From positions 186,001 to 250,000 of the forward strand of contig NZ_JAHKQT010000017.1 of the NCBI RefSeq assembly GCF_018861145.1: a stretch of DNA of 64,000 nt, in the 5' to 3' direction. Positions 1 through 8,425 of this stretch are shown here, piece by piece (within the stretch, counting starts at the first letter, position 1; each line of letters opens with the position of its first letter). A program made the translations under genes and the position numbers. Under the pieces are notes generated by a model, which did no database searches, had not been told where the DNA came from, and saw only the letters and a program-made list of their open reading frames with translations. The stretch is from Poseidonibacter lekithochrous. GTDB lineage: Bacteria > Campylobacterota > Campylobacteria > Campylobacterales > Arcobacteraceae.

Positions 1-240
1 AAAGCGGGATATATTGATATTCTTGTTGATGCAGGTGGTGTTGTATCTAATCCTACATGTGGAGCATGTTTAGGTGGATATATGGGAATTTTAGGTGATG
101 ATGAAGTATGTGTATCTACTACTAACAGAAACTTTGTAGGAAGAATGGGTTCAAGAAGTTCAAAAATTTATCTTGCTAACTCAGCAGTTGCAGCAGCATC
201 TGCTATTTCAGGATACATTACAGACCCAAGAGGTCTTTAA
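1..240 (+). CDS. leuC: 3-isopropylmalate dehydratase large subunit, C-terminal 79 residues (partial)
   Basis: The window opens inside this gene; frame 1 is open from base 1 to the TAA at 238-240. The visible end has the aconitase-family cysteine segment ([10 protein letters not shown]) that holds two ligands of the 4Fe-4S cluster, then the [11 protein letters not shown] substrate-binding stretch and the closing [10 protein letters not shown]. These match LeuC of Campylobacterota. LeuC pairs with LeuD to isomerise 2- to 3-isopropylmalate in leucine synthesis in the cytoplasm. Its stop overlaps the start of mobA by one base (TAATG), so the two are probably translated from one message. Confidence 0.93.
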   Translation, partial: KAGYIDILVDAGGVVSNPTCGACLGGYMGILGDDEVCVSTTNRNFVGRMGSRSSKIYLANSAVAAASAISGYITDPRGL

Positions 241-842
241 TGTCTAAAGTTTCTATTTCTTCAAAAATCCCTTGTGTGATTTTATGTGGGGGTAGAAGCT
301 CAAGAATGGGAGAAGATAAATCTCTTCTTCCTTTTTCTACATACTCCTCACTAACTGAATATCAATATAATAAGCTTAAAAACAATTTTGAAGACGTGTA
401 TATCTCTTCAAAAGTAGATAAATTTGGTTTTCTTTCTGAAAAAGAAAAATATTTAATCCTTGATAAAGGTGAAATATTCTCTCCAATTGTTGCTTTGGAA
501 ACTATTTTACAAACAATAAAAACTTCAAAAGTATTTATAATTACTGTTGATACTCCTTTAGTATCTCTTGATTCAATAAATGAATTACTCAGCAAATCAA
601 AAGAATATGATATATGTGTTGCAAGAACACAAAGAACCCATAATCTATGTGGTGTATTCTCTACAAGTTTAGTTAAATTTATAAATAAAATGTTAATAGA
701 AGATATTCATAAAGTTAATTATTTACTTAGAAATAATAATACTAACTATATAGATTTTCCTAATGATGATGAGTTTATTAATTTAAATAATAAAGATGAA
801 TATATACGAGCTCTAAATATTATAAGTAAATCTAATAACTAA
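240..842 (+). CDS. mobA: Molybdenum cofactor guanylyltransferase MobA
   Basis: Transfers GMP from GTP to molybdopterin, giving the guanine dinucleotide cofactor used by cytoplasmically matured molybdoenzymes such as formate dehydrogenase and nitrate reductase. The family hallmark is at residues 15-24 (LCGGRSSRMG) followed by DKSLLPF, the GTP-binding loop of MobA-like nucleotidyltransferases; a VDTPLV segment near residue 102 corresponds to the metal-binding Asp region. Length (200 aa) is normal. The ATG overlaps the leuC stop by one base, so no separate ribosome site is needed. Coupling to leuC looks like local packing rather than a functional link. Confidence 0.9.
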   Translation: MSKVSISSKIPCVILCGGRSSRMGEDKSLLPFSTYSSLTEYQYNKLKNNFEDVYISSKVDKFGFLSEKEKYLILDKGEIFSPIVALETILQTIKTSKVFIITVDTPLVSLDSINELLSKSKEYDICVARTQRTHNLCGVFSTSLVKFINKMLIEDIHKVNYLLRNNNTNYIDFPNDDEFINLNNKDEYIRALNIISKSNN

Positions 843-930
843 TCTTGTGTAAAACAAGCTAGATAAAAGTTCCTTATTATTTACTTTTTGGTATCCTAAA
901 ACAATAGAATAATTATGTAAAAGGATATTT

Positions 931-2400
931 ATGTCAAAAAATGAATTAGATAAAGCATTAGAATTAGTTGATGCAGAAGCAAAAAAAATTGGAATTTCAA
1001 GAAGAGAAGCTTTTAAATTAGCTGGTCTTGGTTCTGCTGCATATTTAATGGGTGGAACTAGTGAATCACAAGCTGCTACTGTTGCTCAAGCTAGTGAAGC
1101 AAAAGGTAAAATCTTAATCATTGGTGGTGGTTTAGCTGGAATGTCAACTGCAGCAAGATTAGCTACTACTTTAACAAGCCCTGATATCACTGTGATTGAA
1201 CCTCTTAGTAAATCAGTTTCATATCAAGCTGGAACTACATTAGTTGCTGGTGGAATATATGAAAAGTCTGATATCCTTTATAATACAAAAGATTTTTTAC
1301 CTGCAGGTGTAAAACTAATTAAAGATAGTGCAGTTGAATTTAACCCTGATGCTAATAAAGTAGTTTTAGGTTCAGGTGAAACATTAAGTTATGATTTTTT
1401 AGTTATTGCTGCTGGAATTACTCTTGATTTTGGAAAAATTAAGGGATTAGAAGAAGTTGGAGATGCTTATACTGCTGGAGATTCTTCGAAAATATTAAAA
1501 GCATTTGGAGATTCTGGAATTACCTCTATATATAATACAGATACAGCAGAAGCTACATGGATTCAGATGCAAAAGTTTATTCAAAAAGCAAAAAATGGAG
1601 AGAAAGTAAAAGGTATTTTTACTCATCCTAGTACTGCGATTAAGTGTGGTGGAGCTCCAAAAAAAATAATGAATTTAACTCATTCTAGATTAGTAGAAGC
1701 TGGTGCACGAGATAATGCTGAATTAAGATATTATGTAAATGGTAGCAATATGTTTGGTGTTAAAGAATATCATGATGCTATTTTAAAACAATTTGAAGTA
1801 AGAAATCTTAAATGGAATTACAAGCATAATTTAACAGCTGTTGATATTAAAAATAAAACGGCATTTTTTGACAAAAGATGGGATGAAAAAGGTCCTTATG
1901 ATGAAGATTTAGAAGAATACTCAACTATTACAAAACATCAAGAAGTAGAAGTACCTTTTGATTTTATGCATATTACTCCACCAATGAAAGCACCAGATGT
2001 GATTGCTAAATCAGCAGTTGGTTCAGGAAAAGGTTGGGTTCCTGTAAATAAAGAAACATTACAACATGTTAAATACAAAAATATATTTTCATTAGGTGAT
2101 ATTGCAGCTGTTCCTATGGGGAAAACAGGTGGAAGCGTTAGAAAACAGTATAAAGTATTAGTTGATAATTTAATTTCTGCTATGGAAGGAAAAGAATTAA
2201 CTGCTAAATATGGAGGATATACAGTTTGCCCTTTAATTACAGATATTGGAAAAGTGATGTTAGCTGAGTTTGATTGGACTAAAAAACCAACTCCTTCTTT
2301 CCCTCTAGATCCTACAGAAGAAAGATATATTTGGTGGTTATTAAAAGTTTATATGCTAAAACCAATGACACAATATGGAATGTTATCAGGTAAAGCATAG
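931..2400 (+). CDS. Tat-exported sulfide:quinone oxidoreductase-like flavoprotein
   Basis: FAD-dependent pyridine nucleotide-disulfide family protein. An N-terminal twin-arginine-like signal (SRREAFKLAGLG, residues 23-34) precedes a dinucleotide-binding loop GGGLAG (65-70), so a periplasmic location is likely. A second FAD-contacting segment is FSLGDIAAVPMGKTG (386-400). The only two cysteines are Cys239 (KCGGAPKK) and Cys433 (TVCPL), consistent with a redox-active pair as in SQR and flavocytochrome c sulfide dehydrogenase flavoproteins. A C-terminal helix-rich tail (YIWWLLKVYMLKP) could contact the membrane. Predicted role is oxidising sulfide and passing electrons to quinone or a cytochrome. 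It stands alone with its own promoter region and is followed by a strong terminator. The exact SQR type is not assigned. Confidence 0.82.
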   Translation: MSKNELDKALELVDAEAKKIGISRREAFKLAGLGSAAYLMGGTSESQAATVAQASEAKGKILIIGGGLAGMSTAARLATTLTSPDITVIEPLSKSVSYQAGTTLVAGGIYEKSDILYNTKDFLPAGVKLIKDSAVEFNPDANKVVLGSGETLSYDFLVIAAGITLDFGKIKGLEEVGDAYTAGDSSKILKAFGDSGITSIYNTDTAEATWIQMQKFIQKAKNGEKVKGIFTHPSTAIKCGGAPKKIMNLTHSRLVEAGARDNAELRYYVNGSNMFGVKEYHDAILKQFEVRNLKWNYKHNLTAVDIKNKTAFFDKRWDEKGPYDEDLEEYSTITKHQEVEVPFDFMHITPPMKAPDVIAKSAVGSGKGWVPVNKETLQHVKYKNIFSLGDIAAVPMGKTGGSVRKQYKVLVDNLISAMEGKELTAKYGGYTVCPLITDIGKVMLAEFDWTKKPTPSFPLDPTEERYIWWLLKVYMLKPMTQYGMLSGKA

Positions 2401-2430
2401 TTTTTATCTGATTTATATATTTTAGATATA

Positions 2431-2466
2431 AAAAAAGGGATTGAAGAAAACTTCAATCCCTTTTTT
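2431..2466. terminator. Bidirectional intrinsic terminator between SQR-like gene and rplT
   Basis: A perfect 16-bp inverted repeat (AAAAAAGGGATTGAAG, loop AAAA, then its complement) ends in T6. It is flanked by A- and T-runs on both strands and lies between the convergent SQR-like gene and rplT, so it can end transcription from both sides. Confidence 0.93.
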
Positions 2467-2483
2467 AGTTTATGCAAATTTAA

Positions 2484-2840
2484 TTATTTTAATGCATCTT
2501 TTGCAGAATTAACTAATGATATAAATGATGTATAATCATTCATAGCCATATCAGCTAAGATTTTTCTATCTAAAGTAATTCCAGCTATTTTTAATCCGTT
2601 CATGAATCTAGAATAGTTGATATCATTTAATCTACAAGCAGCATTGATTCTTACAATCCAAAGCTTTCTAATATCTCTTTTTTTCTGTCTTCTATCTCTG
2701 TATGCATATACCATTGAGTGTTCTAATTGCTCTTTGGCCTTTCTAAAATGCTTACTTCTACCACTATAAAAACCTCTAGCAGCTTTTAATACTTTCTTAT
2801 GTCTTCTTCTTCTAACTACACCAGTTTTAACTCTAGGCAT
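2484..2840 (-). CDS. rplT: 50S ribosomal protein L20
   Basis: Binds 23S rRNA and is needed early in assembly of the large subunit. The protein begins [16 protein letters not shown], rich in Arg/Lys, followed by the conserved core with [20 protein letters not shown], and its 118 residues are the normal bacterial length. It is last in the minus-strand series thrS-infC-rpmI-rplT, the classic order in bacteria. In E. coli and Bacillus L20 represses this operon by binding leader RNA; here the 106-base space to rpmI contains hairpins that could serve a similar role, but this is inference. Confidence 0.98.
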   Translation of the reverse strand: MPRVKTGVVRRRRHKKVLKAARGFYSGRSKHFRKAKEQLEHSMVYAYRDRRQKKRDIRKLWIVRINAACRLNDINYSRFMNGLKIAGITLDRKILADMAMNDYTSFISLVNSAKDALK

Positions 2841-2884
2841 GTATATTTCCTTTCTTTACCATTATTTTAAAAAATAATAAGGTG

Positions 2885-2950
2885 TCAACAATATTGTTGA
2901 ACTTTTCCACAATATGTGGAGGGACTAAAAAATCATTTAAAAATGATTAC
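2885..2950 (-). promoter_or_regulatory. Structured rpmI-rplT intergenic RNA (possible L20 control or processing site)
   Basis: Between rpmI and rplT the transcript can form three hairpins: AATCATTT/AAATGATT just after the rpmI stop followed by a U-run (about 2926-2948), TCCACA-TAT-TGTGGA (2906-2920), and a perfect 16-bp palindrome TCAACAATATTGTTGA (2885-2900). The first looks like a weak terminator or attenuator inside the operon. No alignment to the known L20-binding leader was possible, so function is unproven. Confidence 0.4.
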
Positions 2951-3144
2951 GCTTTGTTTAACATTCTTTTAACTCTTGTTGAATCCACAGCTGCAACAGT
3001 TTGTGGTCCTCTAAGATTTCTTTTTCTCTTTTGAGACATTTTTGTTAAGATGTGACTTCTAAAAGCTGATCCTCTTTTAATAGAACCATTTTTCTTTATT
3101 TTAAATCTCTTTAAAGCGCCACTGTTAGTTTTCATCTTTGGCAT
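2947..3144 (-). CDS. rpmI: 50S ribosomal protein L35
   Basis: Small basic large-subunit protein of 65 residues. It begins [20 protein letters not shown] and contains the [17 protein letters not shown] segment typical of L35 across bacteria. It sits between infC (133 bases upstream) and rplT (106 bases downstream) in the standard translation gene block. A hairpin after infC and the 130-base AT-rich upstream space suggest that rpmI may also have its own promoter, though no clear -35/-10 pair was picked out. Confidence 0.97.
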   Translation of the reverse strand: MPKMKTNSGALKRFKIKKNGSIKRGSAFRSHILTKMSQKRKRNLRGPQTVAAVDSTRVKRMLNKA

Positions 3145-3246
3145 TGAAAAATCCTTTTTTAAATTTGCAATTTCATTTAGAAATGAAAAAGTCTAGGATT
3201 ATACTTAAATTTTTATTAAATTATGTTTAAATAGGATTTGATAGTG

Positions 3247-3274
3247 AAAGAAGAGAGAGTAGGTTCTCTTCTTT
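3247..3274. terminator. Hairpin after infC
   Basis: Inverted repeat AAAGAAGAGA/TCTCTTCTTT with an 8-base loop lies directly after the infC stop. The T-run lies on the plus-strand side, so on the infC transcript it is a stem without a good U-tract and may be a partial terminator, a processing site or an RNA-stabilising end. Confidence 0.5.
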
Positions 3275-3276
3275 TT

Positions 3277-3813
3277 TTATTTGTGATTTTCGTCTTTTTT
3301 AGGAAGAGCCATCATATTTACGTATCTTCCTTCAAGTTTAGGTTCTTTATCCATTACAGCTAAATCTTCAACCATTGGCCATACTCTTTTAAGTACATCA
3401 ATACCTGCTTGTGGATTTGCCATTTCTCTACCTCTTAAAAACACTCTAAACTTTACATGATGTCCAGCTTCTAAGAATTCTCTAGAGTGTTTAACTTTAT
3501 AATTAATATCATTATCAGCAATTTTAACAGAAAGTTTAATTTCTTTTACAACAATTACTTTTTGATTTTTTCTAGCTTCTTTTTTCTTCTTTTCTTGTTG
3601 GTATTTAAATTTACCATAATCCATGATTTTTGCAACAGGCGGTTTACCATCTGGAGCAATAAGAACTAAATCTAATCCTAATTCATCTGCATGTGCTAAT
3701 GCTTCTTTTGTAGGGATAATCCCATAATTAGAACCATTATCTGCTGTACATCTAACTTCTGTGGCTCTAATATCTTCATTCATAATTACATTGTTTTTTT
3801 TGTCTCTACTCAA
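3277..3813 (-). CDS. infC: Translation initiation factor IF-3
   Basis: IF-3 binds the 30S subunit, keeps it apart from 50S and checks start codon and initiator tRNA. The 178-residue protein has the N-domain ([11 protein letters not shown] ... [18 protein letters not shown]), a lysine-rich linker ([14 protein letters not shown]) and the C-domain ([26 protein letters not shown]). The proposed start is TTG at 3813-3811, overlapping the thrS stop in TTGA and preceded by AAAGGAAG; an in-frame TAG two codons upstream rules out a longer form. An internal ATG at residue 11 is possible, but the ribosome site favours TTG. A rare start fits IF-3 self-control known from the AUU start of E. coli infC. Confidence 0.95.
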   Translation of the reverse strand: MSRDKKNNVIMNEDIRATEVRCTADNGSNYGIIPTKEALAHADELGLDLVLIAPDGKPPVAKIMDYGKFKYQQEKKKKEARKNQKVIVVKEIKLSVKIADNDINYKVKHSREFLEAGHHVKFRVFLRGREMANPQAGIDVLKRVWPMVEDLAVMDKEPKLEGRYVNMMALPKKDENHK

Positions 3814-5618
3814 ATTCTACTTCCTTTTTTAATTTCATTTAACATAGTAATAAATTCATCTTTACTCATGTTAGACTGTTCTCTTGTTCTTCTATTTCTT
3901 AGTGCAATTGTTTGATTTTCTACTTCTTCATCTCCAACTACAACAATCATAGGAACTCTTTGTTTTTCTGCCATTCTAATTCTTTTATTCAAACTTTCAT
4001 TCATGTCAAAGATTTTAGAATCCATCTCATCTTCTAATAGTTCTTTTTGTAACTGTTTTGCATACTCAACATGAGTATCTGCAATTGGTACAAAAATAAC
4101 TTGCGTTGGAGCAATTACAAATGGAAACTCTCCCGCACAGTGTTCAGTTAAAATTCCAATGAATCTTTCAAAAGATCCAAGGATTGCTCTGTGAATCATA
4201 ACTGGTTGCTCTTTATGTCCTTCATCATTAATGAATTCTACATTAAATCGCTCTGGTAAGTTCATATCTACTTGTATTGTACCACATTGCCACTTTCTTC
4301 CAATAGCATCTGTAATTTTAATATCAATTTTTGGTCCGTAGAATGCTCCACCACCTTCATCAATACCATAAGGTAAATTTTCACTATCAAGTGCTTCCAT
4401 AATACCTTTTGTTGTAGTTTCCCAGAATGCATCATCACCAATAGCTTTTTTAGGTTTTGTTGATACTTCCATTTCATATTTAAAATCAAATGTTTTCATT
4501 AATGACTCAACAAATTCTAATACATCAATAATTACATCTTTAACTTGTGCTTGAGTACAGAAAATATGTGCATCATCTTGTGTAAATTCTCTTACACGAA
4601 ATAAACCATGCATTGCTCCACTCATTTCATGTCTATGAACAACACCATATTCAAAAAGTTTTTTAGGTAAGTCTTTATATGAAACTAAATCATTTTTAAA
4701 GATTTGAATATGACCTACACAGTTCATAGGTTTCATTCCATATTTTTGTCCGTCAATTTCTGTATAGTACATGTTTTGACCATAATTTGCATTATGACCT
4801 GAAACATCCCACATGTCAGACTTTAGTATCTCTGGACCACGAACTGGTTCGTAACCTCTAACTCTATGAGCTTTATATAAAAGATGTTCTAGTTTTGATC
4901 TTAATCTTGAACCATTTGGTAACCATAATGGTAACCCAGCTCCTACATCTTCATTAAATGTAAATAGCTCTAATTCTGTTCCTAATTTTCTATGATCTCT
5001 TTTTTTAGCTTCTTCTAGCATTCTTACATAATCGTTTAGTTCTTTTTTATCAAAGAAAGCAATACCATAGATTCTTGTAATCATTTCATTTTCTTCATCA
5101 CCACCAAGATATGCACCAGCTACTCTTGTAAGTTTAAAAGCTCTAATCATACCTGTTGTTGGTACGTGAGGACCACGACATAAATCTTCAAAATCACCTT
5201 GCTTGTACATAGTTAAGGTATCGTCAGTAATGTTCTTTAAAACAGCTTGTTTTAATTCATCATCAGCAAATTTTGCAATAATTTCTTCCCGTGTTGCTTC
5301 ATATCTTTCGATTTTTAGTTTTCTGTTTGCTATTTCTTTCATTTTCTTTTCAATAGTTGTTAAATCATCATCAGATATTTTAGCATCTACTTTAAAGTCA
5401 TAATAAAAACCTTCAGTTACGACAGGTCCTACAAAGAATTTTGCATCAGGGTAAAGCTCTTTAATAGCTTGAGCCATCATATGAGCACATGAGTGTCTAA
5501 GAATCTCTAAAGATTCAGCGGAGTTATCTTGCTTTATAACATCACCTTCGATATTTAAAGCTTCAGCAGTTTGAAGGTCATAAATTTGACCGTCTTTTAA
5601 TATACCTATTGGTTCCAA
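3810..5618 (-). CDS. thrS: Threonyl-tRNA synthetase (lacks canonical TGS domain)
   Basis: Class II synthetase that charges tRNA-Thr. The editing domain is present with HSCAH (His42, His46) and the CRGPH motif, followed by the catalytic core with zinc ligands in NCVGHI, DDAHIFC and MIHRAILGS, then the anticodon-binding domain ([19 protein letters not shown]). Only about 33 residues precede the editing domain, whereas the 640-residue E. coli type has a TGS domain of about 60 there; this short form is usual in Campylobacterota. The start is TTG (5618-5616) with AAAGGAAA six bases upstream. It is first in the thrS-infC-rpmI-rplT block and overlaps infC by four bases. Confidence 0.97.
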   Translation of the reverse strand: MEPIGILKDGQIYDLQTAEALNIEGDVIKQDNSAESLEILRHSCAHMMAQAIKELYPDAKFFVGPVVTEGFYYDFKVDAKISDDDLTTIEKKMKEIANRKLKIERYEATREEIIAKFADDELKQAVLKNITDDTLTMYKQGDFEDLCRGPHVPTTGMIRAFKLTRVAGAYLGGDEENEMITRIYGIAFFDKKELNDYVRMLEEAKKRDHRKLGTELELFTFNEDVGAGLPLWLPNGSRLRSKLEHLLYKAHRVRGYEPVRGPEILKSDMWDVSGHNANYGQNMYYTEIDGQKYGMKPMNCVGHIQIFKNDLVSYKDLPKKLFEYGVVHRHEMSGAMHGLFRVREFTQDDAHIFCTQAQVKDVIIDVLEFVESLMKTFDFKYEMEVSTKPKKAIGDDAFWETTTKGIMEALDSENLPYGIDEGGGAFYGPKIDIKITDAIGRKWQCGTIQVDMNLPERFNVEFINDEGHKEQPVMIHRAILGSFERFIGILTEHCAGEFPFVIAPTQVIFVPIADTHVEYAKQLQKELLEDEMDSKIFDMNESLNKRIRMAEKQRVPMIVVVGDEEVENQTIALRNRRTREQSNMSKDEFITMLNEIKKGSRI

Positions 5619-5730
5619 TAGTTTCCTTTATTTGTTAATTATATTATTAAATTTAGCTTATTTTATCGCAAAGAGACTTAAACTAAATTACTTATTTTAT
5701 AAATTTAATAAATTTTCGTTACAATTGAGT

Positions 5731-6246
5731 ATGATTTTAAACTTATCGAAAATAAAAACTGAAAGCTTATTACTATTTTGCAGAGATTTAATTCTTTCTT
5801 ATAAAGATAAAGAAGATATTTATATAAATGGAGTAGATAAAGAACTAATTGTAAAATTCAATAAAATTAGTGATGAAATGCTTACTCAAATAAATTATGT
5901 AACACATTCAAGTGATTATTATATAAAAAATAGAAAACACTATAAAATAAAAGCAGTACTTGATGGATATAATTTTATAAACAAAGAAATATCAAAGGCT
6001 TTAGAAAATAAAAAAACTTTTAACCCTTCTATGCTTTATTTTTCATTACTTGCTCTTTGGTTCAAAGAATTAAATAAAGAATCTCGTTCAAAAGAATATA
6101 TATTTTTTACTATTTATACATATGGTAAGGTATATGATGAATTATTAGTAAAGATAAAAAGTGAAGATTTTAAAAAATTGAATATTTCAATGCTTGAAGT
6201 TGCCGAAGAAGTTGTTTATAATTTGGATGCCTATTCTTTTAAATAA
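5731..6246 (+). CDS. Hypothetical protein, 171 residues
   Basis: I do not recognise this protein. It is mostly helical and charged with no signal peptide or clear membrane segment once started at the ATG at 5731. The reading frame is open further upstream to a TTG at 5632, but that would begin only 13 bases from the divergent thrS start and add a low-complexity Leu/Lys/Phe stretch, so the ATG is preferred although its ribosome site is poor. A YTHSSDYYIKNRKHYKIKAV segment and an acidic C-terminus (SMLEVAEEVVYNLDAY) are the most distinctive parts. It is monocistronic and ends at a terminator. Confidence 0.65.
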   Translation: MILNLSKIKTESLLLFCRDLILSYKDKEDIYINGVDKELIVKFNKISDEMLTQINYVTHSSDYYIKNRKHYKIKAVLDGYNFINKEISKALENKKTFNPSMLYFSLLALWFKELNKESRSKEYIFFTIYTYGKVYDELLVKIKSEDFKKLNISMLEVAEEVVYNLDAYSFK

Positions 6247-6266
6247 AAAGAGATAAATCTCTTTTT
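6245..6266. terminator. Bidirectional intrinsic terminator
   Basis: AAAAAGAGAT-AA-ATCTCTTTTT, a perfect 10-bp stem with A-run on one side and T-run on the other, between the convergent 171-residue hypothetical gene and the porin gene. Confidence 0.85.
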
Positions 6267-6274
6267 ATTATTTT

Positions 6275-7849
6275 TTAAAATTTATATCTCATATATGCTC
6301 TTACGTCTTGAGCGGAAACTACGTCTAATGTTGAATTAGGATTACCATCTTCACCAAAGAATGAATTACTTCCTGCATAGTCATAATCAATATAAACGTA
6401 ACTTACCCCAAAACTTAATGCATCAGTTAATTTTTGATTTCTATAAACTTCCCAAGCTTGACCTCTTACTGCAATTTTACTTCCAGCATAAGTATCTTCA
6501 GCATAAGTCATAGATCTCCAGTATTTGCTACCTTTATTCCATTCAAATCCAATTCTTGAATCATCAGGACTAATTGGACAAGCGGCATTTACACCTAGCC
6601 AAACAGATGTGCCTGTTTCAGACTCTTTAGAACCTAACATTCCTAATGAATTTGGTCTAGTTTTTGACATTGCAAATGAAGCAAATACAGTAGTATCATC
6701 TAAATAATCTGATATTCCATCTCCAATGCCTTCTGTTTTAAATAATATTGTTGCAAAATCTATATCGCCAACATCCTTAAAGGAAGGTGCAGCAATATTC
6801 ATTGCAAAGGCCGAATCATTTAACAATCCTAAATTATTTGAAGTTGGTGTTTGTTGATATGTTTGAGATGCATTTTGGTAGTTTCCATAAGCACCATAAA
6901 ATTGATTAATAGATTTACCATCATAACCAATTAGGTTCCAGGCTCTAGCATAATTAAAATGTACTGAATATTGTCCATCATCATAAGGTACCGCAATTAT
7001 TCCTAACATATCTACATCTATATTTTTTGTGTTATCTGTAGAATATGCAGGGGAGAACATATCGAATCTTGGAGTTGCATTTGTTAATCCTCTTCCTCCA
7101 CAAATTTTTAGCCATGAGCCCGTCCATCCTGTTGTTTCTTCCGTATCAAATTTAACAGAAAAACCATCAAATTCCACATCAACTACATGTGATAAGGGTG
7201 AATTAGCTTTTTGATTATTTCTTATATTTATAGGTAAACCATCTGTTGATGGTCTTCTACCAATTGAAACAGTCCATGGAATATCTGCATCAAATAAAGT
7301 GTCATTACTATATAGCCAGTAAGCTTCTTTTATTTTTACAGTATTATCTGTAGCATTTTCATTTGTAACCCAATCAAAATTTGCATAACCTGGATTAGTA
7401 TTTGATTGTGAATGATCAGCCGTATCACCAAATGCTTTGTTATAAGCTAATTTTGCAAAAAAAGATGAATTTTCATCAGCTTGATATTTTGCACCTAATA
7501 GTAATCTATTAGTTAAAAGGGCATTGTTTTTTGATTTTGAACCATCAGCATGCTTATATTGAATATTATCAACTTGTGTTCTAAAGTCAACATCCCATTT
7601 AATATTATCAGCAGCACTTTGAATTTTTGCAGCAGTAGCAGTTTTTGAAACTCTTGTAAGTTTTTTTTCAATTTTTGTAATTCTTTTTTCTTCAACTTTT
7701 GAATTTTGTTCATTCATCTTAGCTTCAAGTTCAGCTACTTGTTTCTTCAGTAATTGAAGTTGTTCATACATTTGTTTGTTAACATCTTCTGCAAAACTAG
7801 CAGTTGTAAAAGCAGCAATTGTTGAGAGTAAAATTATACTTTTTTTCAT
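6275..7849 (-). CDS. DUF3373-type outer membrane porin
   Basis: A 524-residue secreted beta-barrel protein. It has a signal peptide (MKKSIILLSTIAAFTTASFA), then a coiled-coil of about 50 residues (NKQMYEQLQLLKKQVAELEAK and the KITKIEKKLTRV-like repeat) which may anchor or trimerise it in the periplasm, then alternating Gly/aromatic-rich strands ending in MRYKF, with the C-terminal Phe expected of outer membrane proteins. This architecture is common in Arcobacter and Sulfurospirillum relatives (DUF3373). Substrate is unknown. It is a single-gene unit between two terminators. Confidence 0.85.
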   Translation of the reverse strand: MKKSIILLSTIAAFTTASFAEDVNKQMYEQLQLLKKQVAELEAKMNEQNSKVEEKRITKIEKKLTRVSKTATAAKIQSAADNIKWDVDFRTQVDNIQYKHADGSKSKNNALLTNRLLLGAKYQADENSSFFAKLAYNKAFGDTADHSQSNTNPGYANFDWVTNENATDNTVKIKEAYWLYSNDTLFDADIPWTVSIGRRPSTDGLPINIRNNQKANSPLSHVVDVEFDGFSVKFDTEETTGWTGSWLKICGGRGLTNATPRFDMFSPAYSTDNTKNIDVDMLGIIAVPYDDGQYSVHFNYARAWNLIGYDGKSINQFYGAYGNYQNASQTYQQTPTSNNLGLLNDSAFAMNIAAPSFKDVGDIDFATILFKTEGIGDGISDYLDDTTVFASFAMSKTRPNSLGMLGSKESETGTSVWLGVNAACPISPDDSRIGFEWNKGSKYWRSMTYAEDTYAGSKIAVRGQAWEVYRNQKLTDALSFGVSYVYIDYDYAGSNSFFGEDGNPNSTLDVVSAQDVRAYMRYKF

Positions 7850-7962
7850 AGGTTTTCCTTATAATAACTTATAAGAGAATTATATGATTTAAAAAGTTAA
7901 TGGATGATTAATAATACATAAGTAAAACTTATACTTATAATAAGAAAAAAGAGCCTAGTAAA

Positions 7963-7993
7963 AAAGGCTAATATTAATTTAATATTAGCCTTT
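7963..7993 (-). terminator. Intrinsic terminator of the cytochrome-like gene
   Basis: AAAGGCTAATATT, loop AATTT, then its perfect complement, 13-bp stem; on the minus strand it is followed by TTTTT. It lies 20 bases after the stop of the cytochrome-like gene. Confidence 0.88.
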
Positions 7994-8012
7994 AGTTTTT
8001 TTTAAAGTTATA

Positions 8013-8333
8013 TTAACAAGAAGGAACATTTCCTGAATCATTAGCAAATTTATATGAAAAATCATAAAGATGTTGGATATATTTATCTTTTACATCTGCT
8101 TCTTTTACTTTTGGACAAATTTTAAGTAATTCTTCTTTAAATTTACCAGCTTCCATTATCTCTTCCCATTCATCTTGAGAATGCTTAGCTGCAAATTTAT
8201 CTCCTGCAAAACCACAATCATTCTTATATTTTTTAACAAATAATTTTTGACCTTTTGTAGCATCTGCTAATAATGTAGTTGCACTAAAACTTAAGATTAA
8301 CGAACCTGCTAAAGCAATTTTTAATAACTTCAT
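8013..8333 (-). CDS. Periplasmic cytochrome c-like protein without a heme-binding CxxCH
   Basis: A 106-residue secreted protein with a signal peptide (residues 1-23, cleavage near LLADA). The mature part starts KGQKLFVKKYKNDCGFAGDKFAAKH, which resembles the start of small cytochromes c from Campylobacterota, but where CxxCH would be it has only Cys40 followed by GFAG. Two more cysteines are at ICPK and the very C-terminus (PSC). Heme would not be covalently held in the usual way. It may be a degenerate cytochrome domain or a small disulfide-bonded protein of the same fold. No partner gene is nearby; it is a single-gene unit. Confidence 0.65.
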   Translation of the reverse strand: MKLLKIALAGSLILSFSATTLLADATKGQKLFVKKYKNDCGFAGDKFAAKHSQDEWEEIMEAGKFKEELLKICPKVKEADVKDKYIQHLYDFSYKFANDSGNVPSC

Positions 8334-8425
8334 ATTTATCTCCTAATGATAATTTTGGTATAATCATATCTAATATATCTATAAATAAATCTTAGATAAT
8401 AATATAAGTATAAAGTGGAGTAATT

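Noticed and set aside
5632-5730. Upstream extension of the 171-residue hypothetical gene to a TTG at 5,632
   Set aside because: It would start 13 bases from the divergent thrS start, leaving no promoter space, and adds a low-complexity stretch without a ribosome site.
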